A stretch of 64,000 nucleotides of DNA from Streptomyces sp. MRC013 (GTDB lineage Bacteria > Actinomycetota > Actinomycetes > Streptomycetales > Streptomycetaceae). The position numbers were made by a program, and so were the translations under genes. The stretch lies in contig NZ_CP094264.1 of assembly GCF_023614235.1 (NCBI RefSeq), forward strand, positions 4,216,001 to 4,280,000, given 5' to 3'. A model generated the notes under the pieces. That model made no database searches. It was not told where the DNA came from and saw nothing but the letters and a program-made list of their open reading frames with translations. Positions within the stretch are counted from its first letter, which is position 1. Each line of letters starts with the position of its first letter. Shown here in pieces: positions 20,768 to 30,985 of this stretch.

Positions 20768-21535
20768 ATGGCCATCGACCTCCGCAAGATCGAGCAGACC
20801 GCGCCCGCGCTGGTCGACCTCTACAAGCGTGCGGGCACCTCCCTGCGCAGACACGGCCTGGAGGGACAGCGGGCGGCGGTCTACCTGGTCGTCGACCACT
20901 CCGGCTCCATGCGCCCCTACTACCGGGACGGCAGCGTCCAGGCCCTGGCGGACCGGGTGCTGGGGCTCGCCGCGCACCTGGACGACGACGGGCGCGTCCC
21001 GGTCGTCTTCTTCTCCACCGGCGTCGACGCCGTCGCCGACATCGAACTCGCCGACCACCGGGGGCGGATCGGCCGGATCGCGGCGGGCCTGGGCCACATG
21101 GGCCGGACCAACTACCACGTGGCCATGGACACCGTCATCGACCACTACCTGGACAGCGGCACCACCGCCCCGGCGCTCGTCGTCTTCCAGACCGACGGCG
21201 GGCCCTCCGACCGGGCGCTCACGGAGAAGTACGTCTGCAAGGCGGCCCGGCTGCCGGTGTTCTGGCGGTTCGTGGGCTTCGGCGACCCCCGCAGCAGCCG
21301 GTTCGACTTCCTGCGCCGCCTCGACGAACTGCCCGTGCCACAGCGGCGGCCCGTCGACAACGCCGGCTTCTTCCACGCCGGGACGGACCCCCTCCGGGTC
21401 CCCGACGACGTCCTGTACGACCGGCTGGTGGAGGAACTCCCGTCCTGGCTCGCGGCCGCACGCGCCCGCGGCATCGCCCCCGGGACGGCCCCGGCGGCGG
21501 CCCCGGCGGCGCCGAATGGCAGCCTGGTCTCATGA
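20768..21535 (+). CDS. VWA domain protein, TerF/TerY-like
   Basis: This 255-residue protein is almost entirely a von Willebrand factor A domain. The MIDAS motif is DHSGSM (Asp43, Ser45, Ser47), with the downstream threonine in MGRTNYH and the aspartate in FQTDGGPSD. An N-terminal helix (IDLRKIEQTAPALVDLYKRA) and the strand YLVVDHSGS resemble VWA proteins that accompany bacterial TerD-type stress systems. No signal peptide or membrane segment is seen, so it is cytoplasmic. Its partner is unknown; two terD genes occur 42 kb away in this window. The ATG has a GGGGGAG ribosome-binding site and the stop overlaps the next gene's ATG. Confidence 0.85.
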   Translation: MAIDLRKIEQTAPALVDLYKRAGTSLRRHGLEGQRAAVYLVVDHSGSMRPYYRDGSVQALADRVLGLAAHLDDDGRVPVVFFSTGVDAVADIELADHRGRIGRIAAGLGHMGRTNYHVAMDTVIDHYLDSGTTAPALVVFQTDGGPSDRALTEKYVCKAARLPVFWRFVGFGDPRSSRFDFLRRLDELPVPQRRPVDNAGFFHAGTDPLRVPDDVLYDRLVEELPSWLAAARARGIAPGTAPAAAPAAPNGSLVS

Positions 21536-21906
21536 GTTCCCTCGTGAGACATGTGACCGTCGACTGCGCCGACGCCTACGCGCTGGCCTCCTTCTGGTCC
21601 GCCGTCCTGGAAGCCCCCCTCGCCGACGACGACCGTCCCGGCGACCCGGAGGCTACCGTGCTGGCCCCCGGCGCCGGCCTCCTCTTCGTGACCGTTCCGG
21701 AGGGGAAGACCACCAAGAACCGGCTGCACCTCGACCTCCAGCCGCAGGACCGCACCCGCGACGAGGAGGTCGACCGCCTCCTCGCCCTCGGCGCGACCCT
21801 CGTCTCCGACCGGCGCCGCCCGGACGGCACCGGCTGGGCGGTCCTGGCCGACATCGAGGGCAACGAGTTCTGCGTCGAACGTAGCGCCGCCGAACGCGCG
21901 GCCTGA
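21532..21906 (+). CDS. VOC (glyoxalase/bleomycin-resistance fold) family protein
   Basis: This 124-residue protein has the paired beta-alpha-beta-beta-beta modules of the vicinal oxygen chelate fold. The first strand is LVRHVTVDCADAYALASFWSAVL; metal-site candidates are His7, the histidine in NRLHLDLQP, and the glutamate in IEGNEFCVE. The NRLHLDL ... GNEFCV pattern is common in actinobacterial glyoxalase-like proteins. The substrate is unknown. ATGA overlap with the VWA gene implies co-translation. Confidence 0.85.
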   Translation: MSSLVRHVTVDCADAYALASFWSAVLEAPLADDDRPGDPEATVLAPGAGLLFVTVPEGKTTKNRLHLDLQPQDRTRDEEVDRLLALGATLVSDRRRPDGTGWAVLADIEGNEFCVERSAAERAA

Positions 21907-21959
21907 CCCCGGGCGGCGCCCCCCGGTACGCCCCGTACCGGCGGGTCGCCGCCCGGTCC

Positions 21960-22240
21960 GGGGCGCCACGTCGGCACGCGGGGGCCGGGACCTCCCCACG
22001 ACGGGCCGGAACACCGGGCGGATGCCGGGGCCGCCGTTCTCGTACAGCACCACGCGCCCGTCACCCGAGGCGATGGCGGACGGATCCACCGTGTCGTCCC
22101 GGGGCATCGGCTCCGGCCTGTCGAAACCGGGGCGGAGTACCGGCGACTCGCGGGGATCGGTGGACGACTCGATTCCCGTGTACCGGAGCCGTCGAAGGTG
22201 TCGCCGGGTTCCTCGCGGCAGGAGTCGCCGGTCGGCCGGT
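21960..22240 (-). pseudogene. Possible decayed gene remnant
   Basis: On the reverse strand, two adjacent frames show coding-like third-position GC and join into a plausible peptide. The first reads TVENRPTGDSCREEPGDTFD; the second, after about 22175, reads DPRESPVLRPGFDRPEP, then DPSAIASGDGRVVLYENGG. Adding one G in the GG near the junction would fuse them. No start, stop or ribosome-binding site can be assigned, and the open frame runs without a stop into the antisense of the VOC gene. I do not recognise the family. The rest of 21907-22584 shows no supported gene. Confidence 0.3.
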
Positions 22241-22584
22241 TCTCGACGGTGAGCGCATCAGGGCCTGGCTCCGGCTCTTCAGACCGGTGAGCACGGCCCG
22301 TGAACGCCTCGGTCAAGTGGTCCTCACCGGTGGCGGGCGTCGATGCGCGGTGCCAGCGGGGCCGCGACCCGCTGCGGGCAAGCCGTGGCTCACACCGCGC
22401 CGCACCACGGAGCACATGGAGGGCTCGGCGAACGTCGCGGGATCGAGGAGAAGGCCGCTCACGGCTGCGGACGGGTAGTGAATTCCGGAAACCCGTGGAC
22501 CGGCGTCGTCCGGACAGCGCAGGGCGGGCCAACTCGATCGCGGCTCACCTGCGGTTCCGGGCGCCCTCCGTCCGACTGTAGGTC

Positions 22585-22830
22585 TCAGGAGCTCTCCCGC
22601 TCCTCCGGAGTCAGCACGAAGGTGCCCATGCCCTTCTCCGCTCGTGTCAGCCCCTCGGCGCGCACAGCCTCCATGGCCCGTTGAGCTGTGCTGTTGACGA
22701 CTTCGAACTCCGCAGCGATCTGCACCACACTGGGGATCTTGCTGCCGGGCGGGTAGGTCCCATCCTTGATGCGCTGCGTGATCGCAGCGGCAATCTGCGG
22801 CCACATCGCACGCGTTCGATCGATTTTCAC
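22585..22830 (-). CDS. Small GntR-type winged-helix regulator
   Basis: This protein of 81 residues from the GTG at 22830 (93 if the ATG at 22866 is used) consists only of a GntR winged-helix domain. It contains MWPQIAAAITQRIKDGTYPPG, then the helix-turn-helix region PSVVQIAAEFEVVNSTAQRAM and the wing LTRAEKGMGTFVL. No effector-binding domain follows. The GTG is preferred because a TACACT -10 candidate lies inside the longer version, giving a nearly leaderless transcript. It is transcribed divergently from two small unknown genes, and shared palindromic sites between them suggest autoregulation and control of that pair. GC content is lower than in neighbours. Confidence 0.8.
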   Translation of the reverse strand: MKIDRTRAMWPQIAAAITQRIKDGTYPPGSKIPSVVQIAAEFEVVNSTAQRAMEAVRAEGLTRAEKGMGTFVLTPEERESS

Positions 22831-22968
22831 CCTTCCAAGCTCAGTGTACTTCGGTCTTCTCTGCATCCGAAGAGCACCTCAGTACACTTCGGTATACCGT
22901 GGAAGTGAAGTGCCCCGGCGACGCCGCGAACGTCCCGGGGCCGGCCGATCACACGAGGAGTGACCGAC
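22831..22968. promoter_or_regulatory. Divergent promoter/operator region of the GntR module
   Basis: The octamer AGTACACT occurs on the plus strand at 22881-22888 and on the minus strand at 22843-22850. Both copies contain the -10-like TACACT, facing outward in opposite directions. A perfect 10-bp palindrome CGGTATACCG lies at 22890-22899. Minus-strand -35 candidate TTCGGA sits 17 bases before its TACACT. The symmetry fits a divergent promoter pair with GntR operators overlapping the -10 elements. This is read from sequence only. Confidence 0.5.
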
Positions 22969-23232
22969 GTGCGAACTGTACTGGAACGACTTTTGAGCCC
23001 CTTCCTGCCTGCCTGCGGCCGACGCCGTGCGGGAGCCGCGCCCGTACCGCCCGAGCCCCGGCGCATCCCGTGGCCGACCGTCCAACCGTGCGCTGAGTTC
23101 CTTTGCGGGGAGGACGTTCAGCTCGTCCGCCCCTACCTGCTGGCCTGCGAGATGCGGCGCGGGCACGGGCGGTACGCCGCGGCGGTGCCGGCGGCGACGG
23201 GTGCCGACCACGGGGCGGCGGTGTCGGCGTGA
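22969..23232 (+). CDS. Small protein of unknown function, first gene of GntR-linked pair
   Basis: This gene encodes 87 residues from a GTG with a GAGGAG ribosome-binding site 8 bases away. The N-terminus is hydrophobic and then basic (MRTVLERLLSPFLPACGRRR), a proline-rich part follows, and the centre reads LCGEDVQLVRPYLLACEMRR. The EDVxLVRPYxLA stretch recalls small proteins often found beside GntR or DUF397-type genes in Streptomyces, but no function is known. An alternative reading in another frame from a GTG at 22899 gives a 65-residue product and is considered less likely. The stop overlaps the next gene's GTG. Confidence 0.55.
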   Translation: MRTVLERLLSPFLPACGRRRAGAAPVPPEPRRIPWPTVQPCAEFLCGEDVQLVRPYLLACEMRRGHGRYAAAVPAATGADHGAAVSA

Positions 23233-23501
23233 CCGAGTACCGGCGCATGCCCTGCCCGGGGGACGGGCGCGGCGGGTTCTGCCAGCCGGACGGGGTCGTG
23301 GCGGCGCTGAGCGACGCCCTGGAGGACGACCCGGTCGAATCGGCGGCCGTCGTCCTGGGGCCCGTACGGAGCGTGCCAGCCGGACCCCGACTCACCGCCG
23401 ACGAGTCCTGGTTCATGCTGCGGCGGACGGCCGAGCGCCTGGCGGACGCGGTGAACGTCGCGGAGCTGAGGGGCGAACGGCTCGAGGCCGCGAAGCGGTA
23501 G
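23229..23501 (+). CDS. Small protein of unknown function, second gene of GntR-linked pair
   Basis: This gene encodes 90 residues from a GTG that overlaps the previous stop (GTGA). It begins MTEYRRMPCPGDGRGGFCQP; the middle has DALEDDPVESAAVVLG and the C-terminal part is a predicted helix, LRRTAERLADAVNVAELRG. It is soluble and carries two cysteines near the N-terminus. It is not recognised. Coupling to the upstream gene and the divergent GntR gene suggests a three-gene module under one regulator. Confidence 0.55.
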   Translation: MTEYRRMPCPGDGRGGFCQPDGVVAALSDALEDDPVESAAVVLGPVRSVPAGPRLTADESWFMLRRTAERLADAVNVAELRGERLEAAKR

Positions 23502-23585
23502 CCGCCTCCACACCGCCGGATCCCTGCCCGGCGGCCGGTGGACGGCCCGGTCCGGCGGCCGGTGGACGGCCCGGCCCGGTGGCCG

Positions 23586-25094
23586 TCAGCGCCGGCGCGG
23601 CGTCGTCGACTCCAGGCGTCGCCGCGCCGCCCCGTCCCGTACGTGCTCCACGGCGGCCAGCGCCACCGCGTACGCCGGCCCGCCCGGGTCCTCCGTCGTC
23701 AGCAGCGCCTCCAGCGTCTCCACCGCCCGCTCGTCCTGCCGTACGGCCAGTCCCCGCGCCGCCTCCGCCGCGACCACCGGGTCCGGCGACCGGTCCTCCA
23801 GCCGGGCGGCCAGCGCGCCCCGCGCGGCGGGGGAGTCGTCGGGGGAGGAGGCCAGGGCGCGCACCGCCGCCGCCCGCACCGCCGCGTCCCCGTCGCGGGC
23901 CAGCGCCACCAGCGCGGCGACCCCCTCCCGGTGCCCCTCCGGCAGGAGACCGGTCACGGCCGCGGCGACCCCGCGCCGCACGCGCGCGTCCGGATGGACG
24001 GCGTGCCGCAGTACGTCCGGCAGCACCGACGCGTCGCCCAGCGCCCCCAGCGCCCGCACCACCGACAGGACCACCTCCGCCTCCCGCGCCTCCCGGGCCA
24101 GCTCCCGCAGCACCGGCACCGCCCGCGCGGCGAACGCCCCGGCCCGCCCGTCCGGGGCGGTGAGCCGGGCCAGCACGTCCGCGCCGAGCGCCTGCCGCAG
24201 CGGGTCGCCGTCCGCGCACCACGCGGCCGCCGCTTGGAACGTCCCCTCGTCCCCGCGCCGCCCCAGCACCTCCACCGCCCGCGTCCAGTCGTCCAGCGAC
24301 GGGTCGCCGCACCGCAGCGCCCGCCCGGCCAGCTCCTCCGGCGGCGTGCGCTCGCCCAGCGCGGCCTCCAGCAGGGTGGCGATCGCCGCGTGCCCGGTCT
24401 GCCGCTCGCGCCCGGCGACCGGCCGGCCGTCCCGCAGGACCTCCACGACGACCGTCACCCCGCCGTCCTCCCGGACGCGCCGCACCACGGTCCGGACCCC
24501 CTCCCCGTACGTCTCCGCCAGCTCCTCCCGCACGGCGCGCTCCACGTCCCGGCCCAGCCACGCCCGGGCCTCCGCCAGCGCCTCCGCCCGCCCCGGCGCG
24601 CCGTGCTCCAGCAGCGCCCGCACCACCGGCACCGACCCGCGCCGCGCCGCCGCCACCAGCGGCGGCGCCCCGTCCGGTCCGGCGGCGCCCGGGTCGGCGC
24701 CGTACTCCAGCAGCGCCCGCGCCACACCGGCGTGCCCCTGGCGCGCCGCCCAGGCCAGCGCCGTGTACCCGAACTCCTCCGACTGGTCCGGCCACGCGCC
24801 CGCCGCCAGCAGCGCCCGCACCGTCGCCGTGCGGCCGTTGCACGCCGCGCCGCACAGCGGCAGGTCGCCGCCGCCCCCGCCGCTGCCCCGCCCCGGGTCG
24901 GCCCCGGCGGCCAGCAGCAGCCGCACGATCCCGGTGCGGCCGCCCACCGCGGCGGCGTACAGGACGGTGCCGCCGTCCTCCCCGGTCGCCTCGGCGGGCG
25001 CACCGGACCGGAGCAACCGCACCACGGCGTCGTCGTCACCCTCGTGGACGGCCTCGAACAGATCCTTGTGAACAGGGGCGGGCACCATCGTCAT
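23586..25094 (-). CDS. Ankyrin-repeat plus HEAT-repeat protein
   Basis: This 502-residue repeat protein starts MTMVPAPVHKDLFEAVHEGD. Residues about 10-175 hold four to five ankyrin repeats, seen as the recurring pattern VVRLLRSGAPAE, IVRLLLAAGADP, TVRALLAAGAWP, VARALLEYGADP and VVRALLEHGAP. A linker with a small beta-rich segment (GGVTVVVEVLRDGRPV) follows. Residues about 270-495 are HEAT-like helical repeats, for example VLRELAREAREAEVVLSVVR and AVRAAAVRALASSPDD. It is cytoplasmic with no catalytic domain and probably a protein-binding scaffold. It lies 60 bases downstream of a zincin-like gene on the same strand and may be its operon partner. Confidence 0.85.
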   Translation of the reverse strand: MTMVPAPVHKDLFEAVHEGDDDAVVRLLRSGAPAEATGEDGGTVLYAAAVGGRTGIVRLLLAAGADPGRGSGGGGGDLPLCGAACNGRTATVRALLAAGAWPDQSEEFGYTALAWAARQGHAGVARALLEYGADPGAAGPDGAPPLVAAARRGSVPVVRALLEHGAPGRAEALAEARAWLGRDVERAVREELAETYGEGVRTVVRRVREDGGVTVVVEVLRDGRPVAGRERQTGHAAIATLLEAALGERTPPEELAGRALRCGDPSLDDWTRAVEVLGRRGDEGTFQAAAAWCADGDPLRQALGADVLARLTAPDGRAGAFAARAVPVLRELAREAREAEVVLSVVRALGALGDASVLPDVLRHAVHPDARVRRGVAAAVTGLLPEGHREGVAALVALARDGDAAVRAAAVRALASSPDDSPAARGALAARLEDRSPDPVVAAEAARGLAVRQDERAVETLEALLTTEDPGGPAYAVALAAVEHVRDGAARRRLESTTPRRR

Positions 25095-25154
25095 GTCCCG
25101 ACCCTCACCCGCGCACCGCCCGCCCGCAAGCAAGCACGCGCCCGAACAGACCCC

Positions 25155-27034
<1,880 letters not shown>

Positions 27035-27067
27035 CCCCCTGACCCACCCCGCGCCACACCCCGACAC

Positions 27068-27100
27068 GAGGCAGGTCCGCCACCACCGCGGACCTGCCTC
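27068..27100 (+). terminator. Terminator after the trypsin gene
   Basis: A perfect 13-bp inverted repeat (27068-27080 with 27088-27100) with a 7-base loop lies 33 bases after the stop and is followed by a short pyrimidine run. Confidence 0.85.
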
Positions 27101-27157
27101 TCGCCGTACCGCCCCACACCGCACCCCCGCCCCGGCACCCCGTCTAAGCTCGCGCCC

Positions 27158-27619
27158 ATGAACACCGGCGACAAGCACGACACCGGCGAAACCGACGACC
27201 CCGTCACCGCCGAACTCACCCGCCTGCGCGAAAGCATCGACAACATCGACGCGGCCGTCGTCCACATGCTGGCCGAACGGTTCAAATGCACCCAGCAGGT
27301 CGGCCTCCTCAAAGCACGCCACCACCTACCGCCCGCCGACCCCCCACGCGAAGCCCGCCAGATCGCCCGCCTCCGCCAACTGGCCGAAACCGCCAACCTC
27401 GACCCCGCCTTCGCCGAGAAACTCCTCAACTTCATCATCGCCGAAGTCATCCGCCACCACGAACGCATCGCCGTCGCCCCACCACCACCCGCCACACCCG
27501 CACCACCGGCAACACCCACGACAGCACCCCCCGCCACCACACCCCCGACTGACCGTTACGACGGAACCCACTCCCCGTCACCGCCCCATCAGGCAGCATG
27601 GCCCCCATGCCCGTACTGA
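27158..27619 (+). CDS. Chorismate mutase, AroQ class
   Basis: This 153-residue protein has an AroQ-type all-helical domain at about residues 14-108: ELTRLRESIDNIDAAVVHML, then AERFKCTQQVGLLKARHHLPP with the active-site Arg/Lys pair, and REARQIARLRQLAE followed by FAEKLLNFIIAEVIRHHERIA. It rearranges chorismate to prephenate for Phe/Tyr synthesis. A Pro/Thr-rich tail of about 45 residues with no domain character extends the protein, and its stop overlaps the next gene's start by 13 bases. No signal peptide, so it is cytoplasmic. It is not near the trp block but shares chorismate with TrpE. Confidence 0.88.
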   Translation: MNTGDKHDTGETDDPVTAELTRLRESIDNIDAAVVHMLAERFKCTQQVGLLKARHHLPPADPPREARQIARLRQLAETANLDPAFAEKLLNFIIAEVIRHHERIAVAPPPPATPAPPATPTTAPPATTPPTDRYDGTHSPSPPHQAAWPPCPY

Positions 27620-30099
27620 CACGCGAAGAGGCGCAGACCCGAGCCCGGACCCTGGACGTCCACCACTACAGGATCGACCTCGACCTGACCACCGGCGACC
27701 AGACCTTCGACTCCACCACCGTCATCCAGTTCACCGCCCGCACCGCCGGCGACACCTTCGTCGACATCAAACCGGCCACCCTGCGCGGCGCCACCCTCGA
27801 CGGGAAACCCCTCGATCCCGCCACCCTGGACGACAACCGCCTCCCCCTCACCGGCCTCACCGAAGGCCCCCACGAACTCCGCGTCGACGCCGCCATGCCC
27901 TACTCGCGAACCGGCGAAGGCATGCACCGCTTCACCGACCCCGCCGACGGCGAAACCTACACCTACACACAACTCTTCCTCGACGACGCACAACGCGTCA
28001 TCGCCGCCTTCGACCAACCCGACCTCAAAGCCACCTTCGACGTCACCGTCACCGCCCCCCACAACTGGACCGTCCTCGCCAACAGCGTCACCACCCGCCG
28101 GAACGACGGCCGCTGGAAAGCCGCCACCACCCCCCGCATCCCCACCTACCTCCTCGCCGTCGCCGCCGGCCCCTGGCACTCCGTCCGCACCACCCACGCC
28201 GGCCTCCCCTTCGGCCTCCACTGCCGCCGCTCCCTCGCCCCCCACCTCGACACCGACGCCGCCGAAATCCTCGACACCACCCGGCGCTGCTTCGACCGCT
28301 ACCACGAAAAATTCGACGAACCCTACCCCTTCGACTCCTACGACCAGGCTTTCGTCCCCGAATTCAACGCCGGCGCCATGGAAAACCCCGGCCTCGTCAC
28401 CTTCCGCGACGAATACATCTTCCGCTCCGCCGTCACCACCACCGAACGCCAAACCCGCGCCGTCACCATCGCCCATGAAATGGCCCACATGTGGTTCGGC
28501 AACCTCGTCACCCTCACCTGGTGGGACGACATCTGGCTCAACGAGTCCTTCGCCGAATACATGGGCTACCAAATCGTCAACGAAGCCACCACCCGATACC
28601 CCGACACCTGGATCGACTACGGCATCACCCGCAAACCCTGGGGATACGACGCCGACCAGCGCCCCTCCACCCACGCCGTCGCCCCCCACCCCGACGCCGT
28701 CCCCGACACCGCCTCCGCCCTCCTCAACTTCGACGGCATCTCCTACGCAAAGGGTGCCTCCGCGATCCGCCAACTCGTCACCTGGATCGGCGAGAAAGAC
28801 TTCCTCACCGGCATCAACACCCACTTCGCCCGCCACAAATTCGGCAACGCCACCCTCGCCGACCTCATCGACAACCTCACCACCGCCACCGACCGCGACG
28901 TCCACACCTGGGCCCACACCTGGCTCCGCACCACCGGCGTCGACACCCTCACCGCCGACATCACCACCGCCCCCGGCCAGTGGACCCTCACCCTCCACCG
29001 CCACGGCAACCGCCCCCACCGCACCACCATCGGCGCCTACGACCACGACATCGCCGACAAGCACACCCTCGTCCTACGCGAACGCCACGAAACGGACATC
29101 CCCCAGAACGCGCCCCACACCCGCCCCGGCCCCCGACCCGCACTCGTCCTCCCCAACGAACACGACCTCACCTACACCAAAGTCCGCCTCGACCCCACCT
29201 CCCTGAAAACCGCCCTCCACAGCATCTCCGGCACCCCCGACCCCCTCACCCGCGCAGTCCTCTGGAACACCCTGCGCGACATGGTCCGCGACGGCGACCT
29301 CCCCCCCACCGACTACCTCACCACCGCCCACCACCACCTCCCCCGGGAAACCGACGCCTCCCTCGTCGACAGCGTCCTCCACTTCGCCGTCCACCAGATC
29401 GCCGACCGCTACCTCCCCACCCGACAGCGCACCACCGCCCGCACCACCCTCACCGACATCACCCGCAACCTCATCCGCCGCACCGAAGACGGCGAAAACC
29501 CCGGTCTCCGCCTCACCGCCGTACGCCACTTCATCGACTGCACCGACCACACCGGCACCCTCCACAGCTGGCTCAACGACGACGCCGTCCCCGGAGGCCC
29601 CGACCTCGATCCCGAACTGCGCTGGCGCATCCTCCGGCGCCTCGCCGTGCTCGGCGCCACCGACGAAACCGCCATCACCGCCGAACTCCACCGCGACCCC
29701 AGCGCCACCGGCCAAGAAGGCGCCGCCCGCTGCCGCGCCGCCCTCCCCACCCCCGAAGCCAAGGCCACCGCCTGGCAACGGATGTTCCACGACGACACCC
29801 TCTCCAACTACCTCTTCACCGCCACCGCCGAAGGCTTCTGGCAACCCGAACACACCGACCTCCTCACCCCCTACACCACCCGCTACTACCCCGAAGCCGC
29901 CACCCTCGCCGCCCGCCGCGGCCCCGCCATCGCCACCGCCACCGGCCGCCAGGCCTTCCCCGGCTACACCGTCACCACCGAGAACCTCCGCCTCGGCGAG
30001 GAACACCTCACCACCACCGACCTCACCCCCGCACTCCGCCGCCAACTCGTCGACCGCCTCGACGACCTCCGCCGCGCCCTCCGCATCCGCCGAGCCTGA
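27607..30099 (+). CDS. pepN: Aminopeptidase N (M1 family)
   Basis: This cytoplasmic M1 metallo-aminopeptidase has 830 residues and removes N-terminal amino acids from peptides. The exopeptidase motif is GAMEN in FNAGAMENPGLV, and the zinc site is HEMAH (His290, Glu291, His294) with Glu313 in WLNESFAEY. The N-terminal beta domain and long C-terminal helical (ERAP1-like) domain give the standard actinobacterial length. The ATG at 27607 gives the usual N-terminus MPVLTREEAQTRARTL; another ATG lies three codons upstream. Base use is odd: C is strongly preferred over G on the coding strand, and GAA over GAG, unlike most genes in the window. Confidence 0.95.
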   Translation: MPVLTREEAQTRARTLDVHHYRIDLDLTTGDQTFDSTTVIQFTARTAGDTFVDIKPATLRGATLDGKPLDPATLDDNRLPLTGLTEGPHELRVDAAMPYSRTGEGMHRFTDPADGETYTYTQLFLDDAQRVIAAFDQPDLKATFDVTVTAPHNWTVLANSVTTRRNDGRWKAATTPRIPTYLLAVAAGPWHSVRTTHAGLPFGLHCRRSLAPHLDTDAAEILDTTRRCFDRYHEKFDEPYPFDSYDQAFVPEFNAGAMENPGLVTFRDEYIFRSAVTTTERQTRAVTIAHEMAHMWFGNLVTLTWWDDIWLNESFAEYMGYQIVNEATTRYPDTWIDYGITRKPWGYDADQRPSTHAVAPHPDAVPDTASALLNFDGISYAKGASAIRQLVTWIGEKDFLTGINTHFARHKFGNATLADLIDNLTTATDRDVHTWAHTWLRTTGVDTLTADITTAPGQWTLTLHRHGNRPHRTTIGAYDHDIADKHTLVLRERHETDIPQNAPHTRPGPRPALVLPNEHDLTYTKVRLDPTSLKTALHSISGTPDPLTRAVLWNTLRDMVRDGDLPPTDYLTTAHHHLPRETDASLVDSVLHFAVHQIADRYLPTRQRTTARTTLTDITRNLIRRTEDGENPGLRLTAVRHFIDCTDHTGTLHSWLNDDAVPGGPDLDPELRWRILRRLAVLGATDETAITAELHRDPSATGQEGAARCRAALPTPEAKATAWQRMFHDDTLSNYLFTATAEGFWQPEHTDLLTPYTTRYYPEAATLAARRGPAIATATGRQAFPGYTVTTENLRLGEEHLTTTDLTPALRRQLVDRLDDLRRALRIRRA

Positions 30100-30252
30100 C
30101 CCACCCCACACCCCGACCGACACACCCGCCACCAGAGCACCACCAGGACCCGCCACGGCAGGCACTCCCCTCAGGACCGCCCCCACGGCAGGCACCCCCC
30201 ACCGCGCACACCCCCACGCGCGCGCCACCCCGACGAAGACGAGAGACACCAC

Positions 30253-30960
30253 ATGACCACCCCCCCGACCCCCCACATCACCGTCCGCGGCGAAGGCCAC
30301 GTCGAAACCGCCCCCGACCTCGCCCGCATCGACATCACCCTCACCGCCCGCGGCACCGACCGCCACACCACCCTCACCGACCTCACCCAACGCAACACCA
30401 CCGCCCTCAACCTCATCCGCAGCTACGGCTCCGCCATCGACACCCTCGAAACCAGCACCCTCACCCTCACCCCCGAACTCACCCCCCACAGCCGCAACGA
30501 ACACATCCACACCCACCACGGAACCGTCCACCTCACCACGACCCTCACCGACTTCGCCCCCCTCGGTGAACTCATCACCCGCCTCGCCGCCCTCGACCTC
30601 ACCCGGATCGACGGCCCCTGGTGGACCCTCCGCCCCACCTCACCCGCCCACACCCAGGCCCGCCGACAAGCCGTCGAAGACGCCGTCCACCGCGCCCGCG
30701 ACTACGCCCACGCCCTCGGCACCGAACTCGACGCCCTCCTCCAACTCGACGACACCGCCCCCGACCACCCCCTCTTCCCAAGCCCCACCCTCCGCACGGC
30801 CCACGCCACCGAAAGCACCCAGACCCCCCCGCCCCTCGACCTCCAACCACAACGCCAAACCGCCACCGCCCACATCACCGCCCGCTTCACGCTCCACCCG
30901 CCCACCCTCCGGAGCGCCGAACACCAGCCACCCGGACACCCCACCACCGCAAACCGGTAG
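30253..30960 (+). CDS. SIMPL (DUF541) domain protein
   Basis: This 235-residue protein begins with the SIMPL hallmark HITVRGEGHVETAPDLARID, followed by the alternating-strand and helix pattern of the domain (NTTALNLIRSYG, then the long helix ARRQAVEDAVHRARDYAHALG). Such proteins are usually periplasmic or surface proteins of unclear function, but no signal peptide is seen here, so it is probably cytoplasmic. The product is rich in His, Thr and Pro, reflecting the C-rich codon use shared with pepN upstream. It follows pepN by about 150 bases. Confidence 0.8.
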   Translation: MTTPPTPHITVRGEGHVETAPDLARIDITLTARGTDRHTTLTDLTQRNTTALNLIRSYGSAIDTLETSTLTLTPELTPHSRNEHIHTHHGTVHLTTTLTDFAPLGELITRLAALDLTRIDGPWWTLRPTSPAHTQARRQAVEDAVHRARDYAHALGTELDALLQLDDTAPDHPLFPSPTLRTAHATESTQTPPPLDLQPQRQTATAHITARFTLHPPTLRSAEHQPPGHPTTANR

Positions 30961-30985
30961 CCGGCCCCACCCCCCACGGACCACC

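Noticed and set aside
22899..23096. 65-codon frame starting GTG at 22899 as the first gene of the GntR-linked unit
   Set aside because: It has no ribosome-binding site, loses coding character after 20 codons, and overlaps the better-supported gene at 22969.
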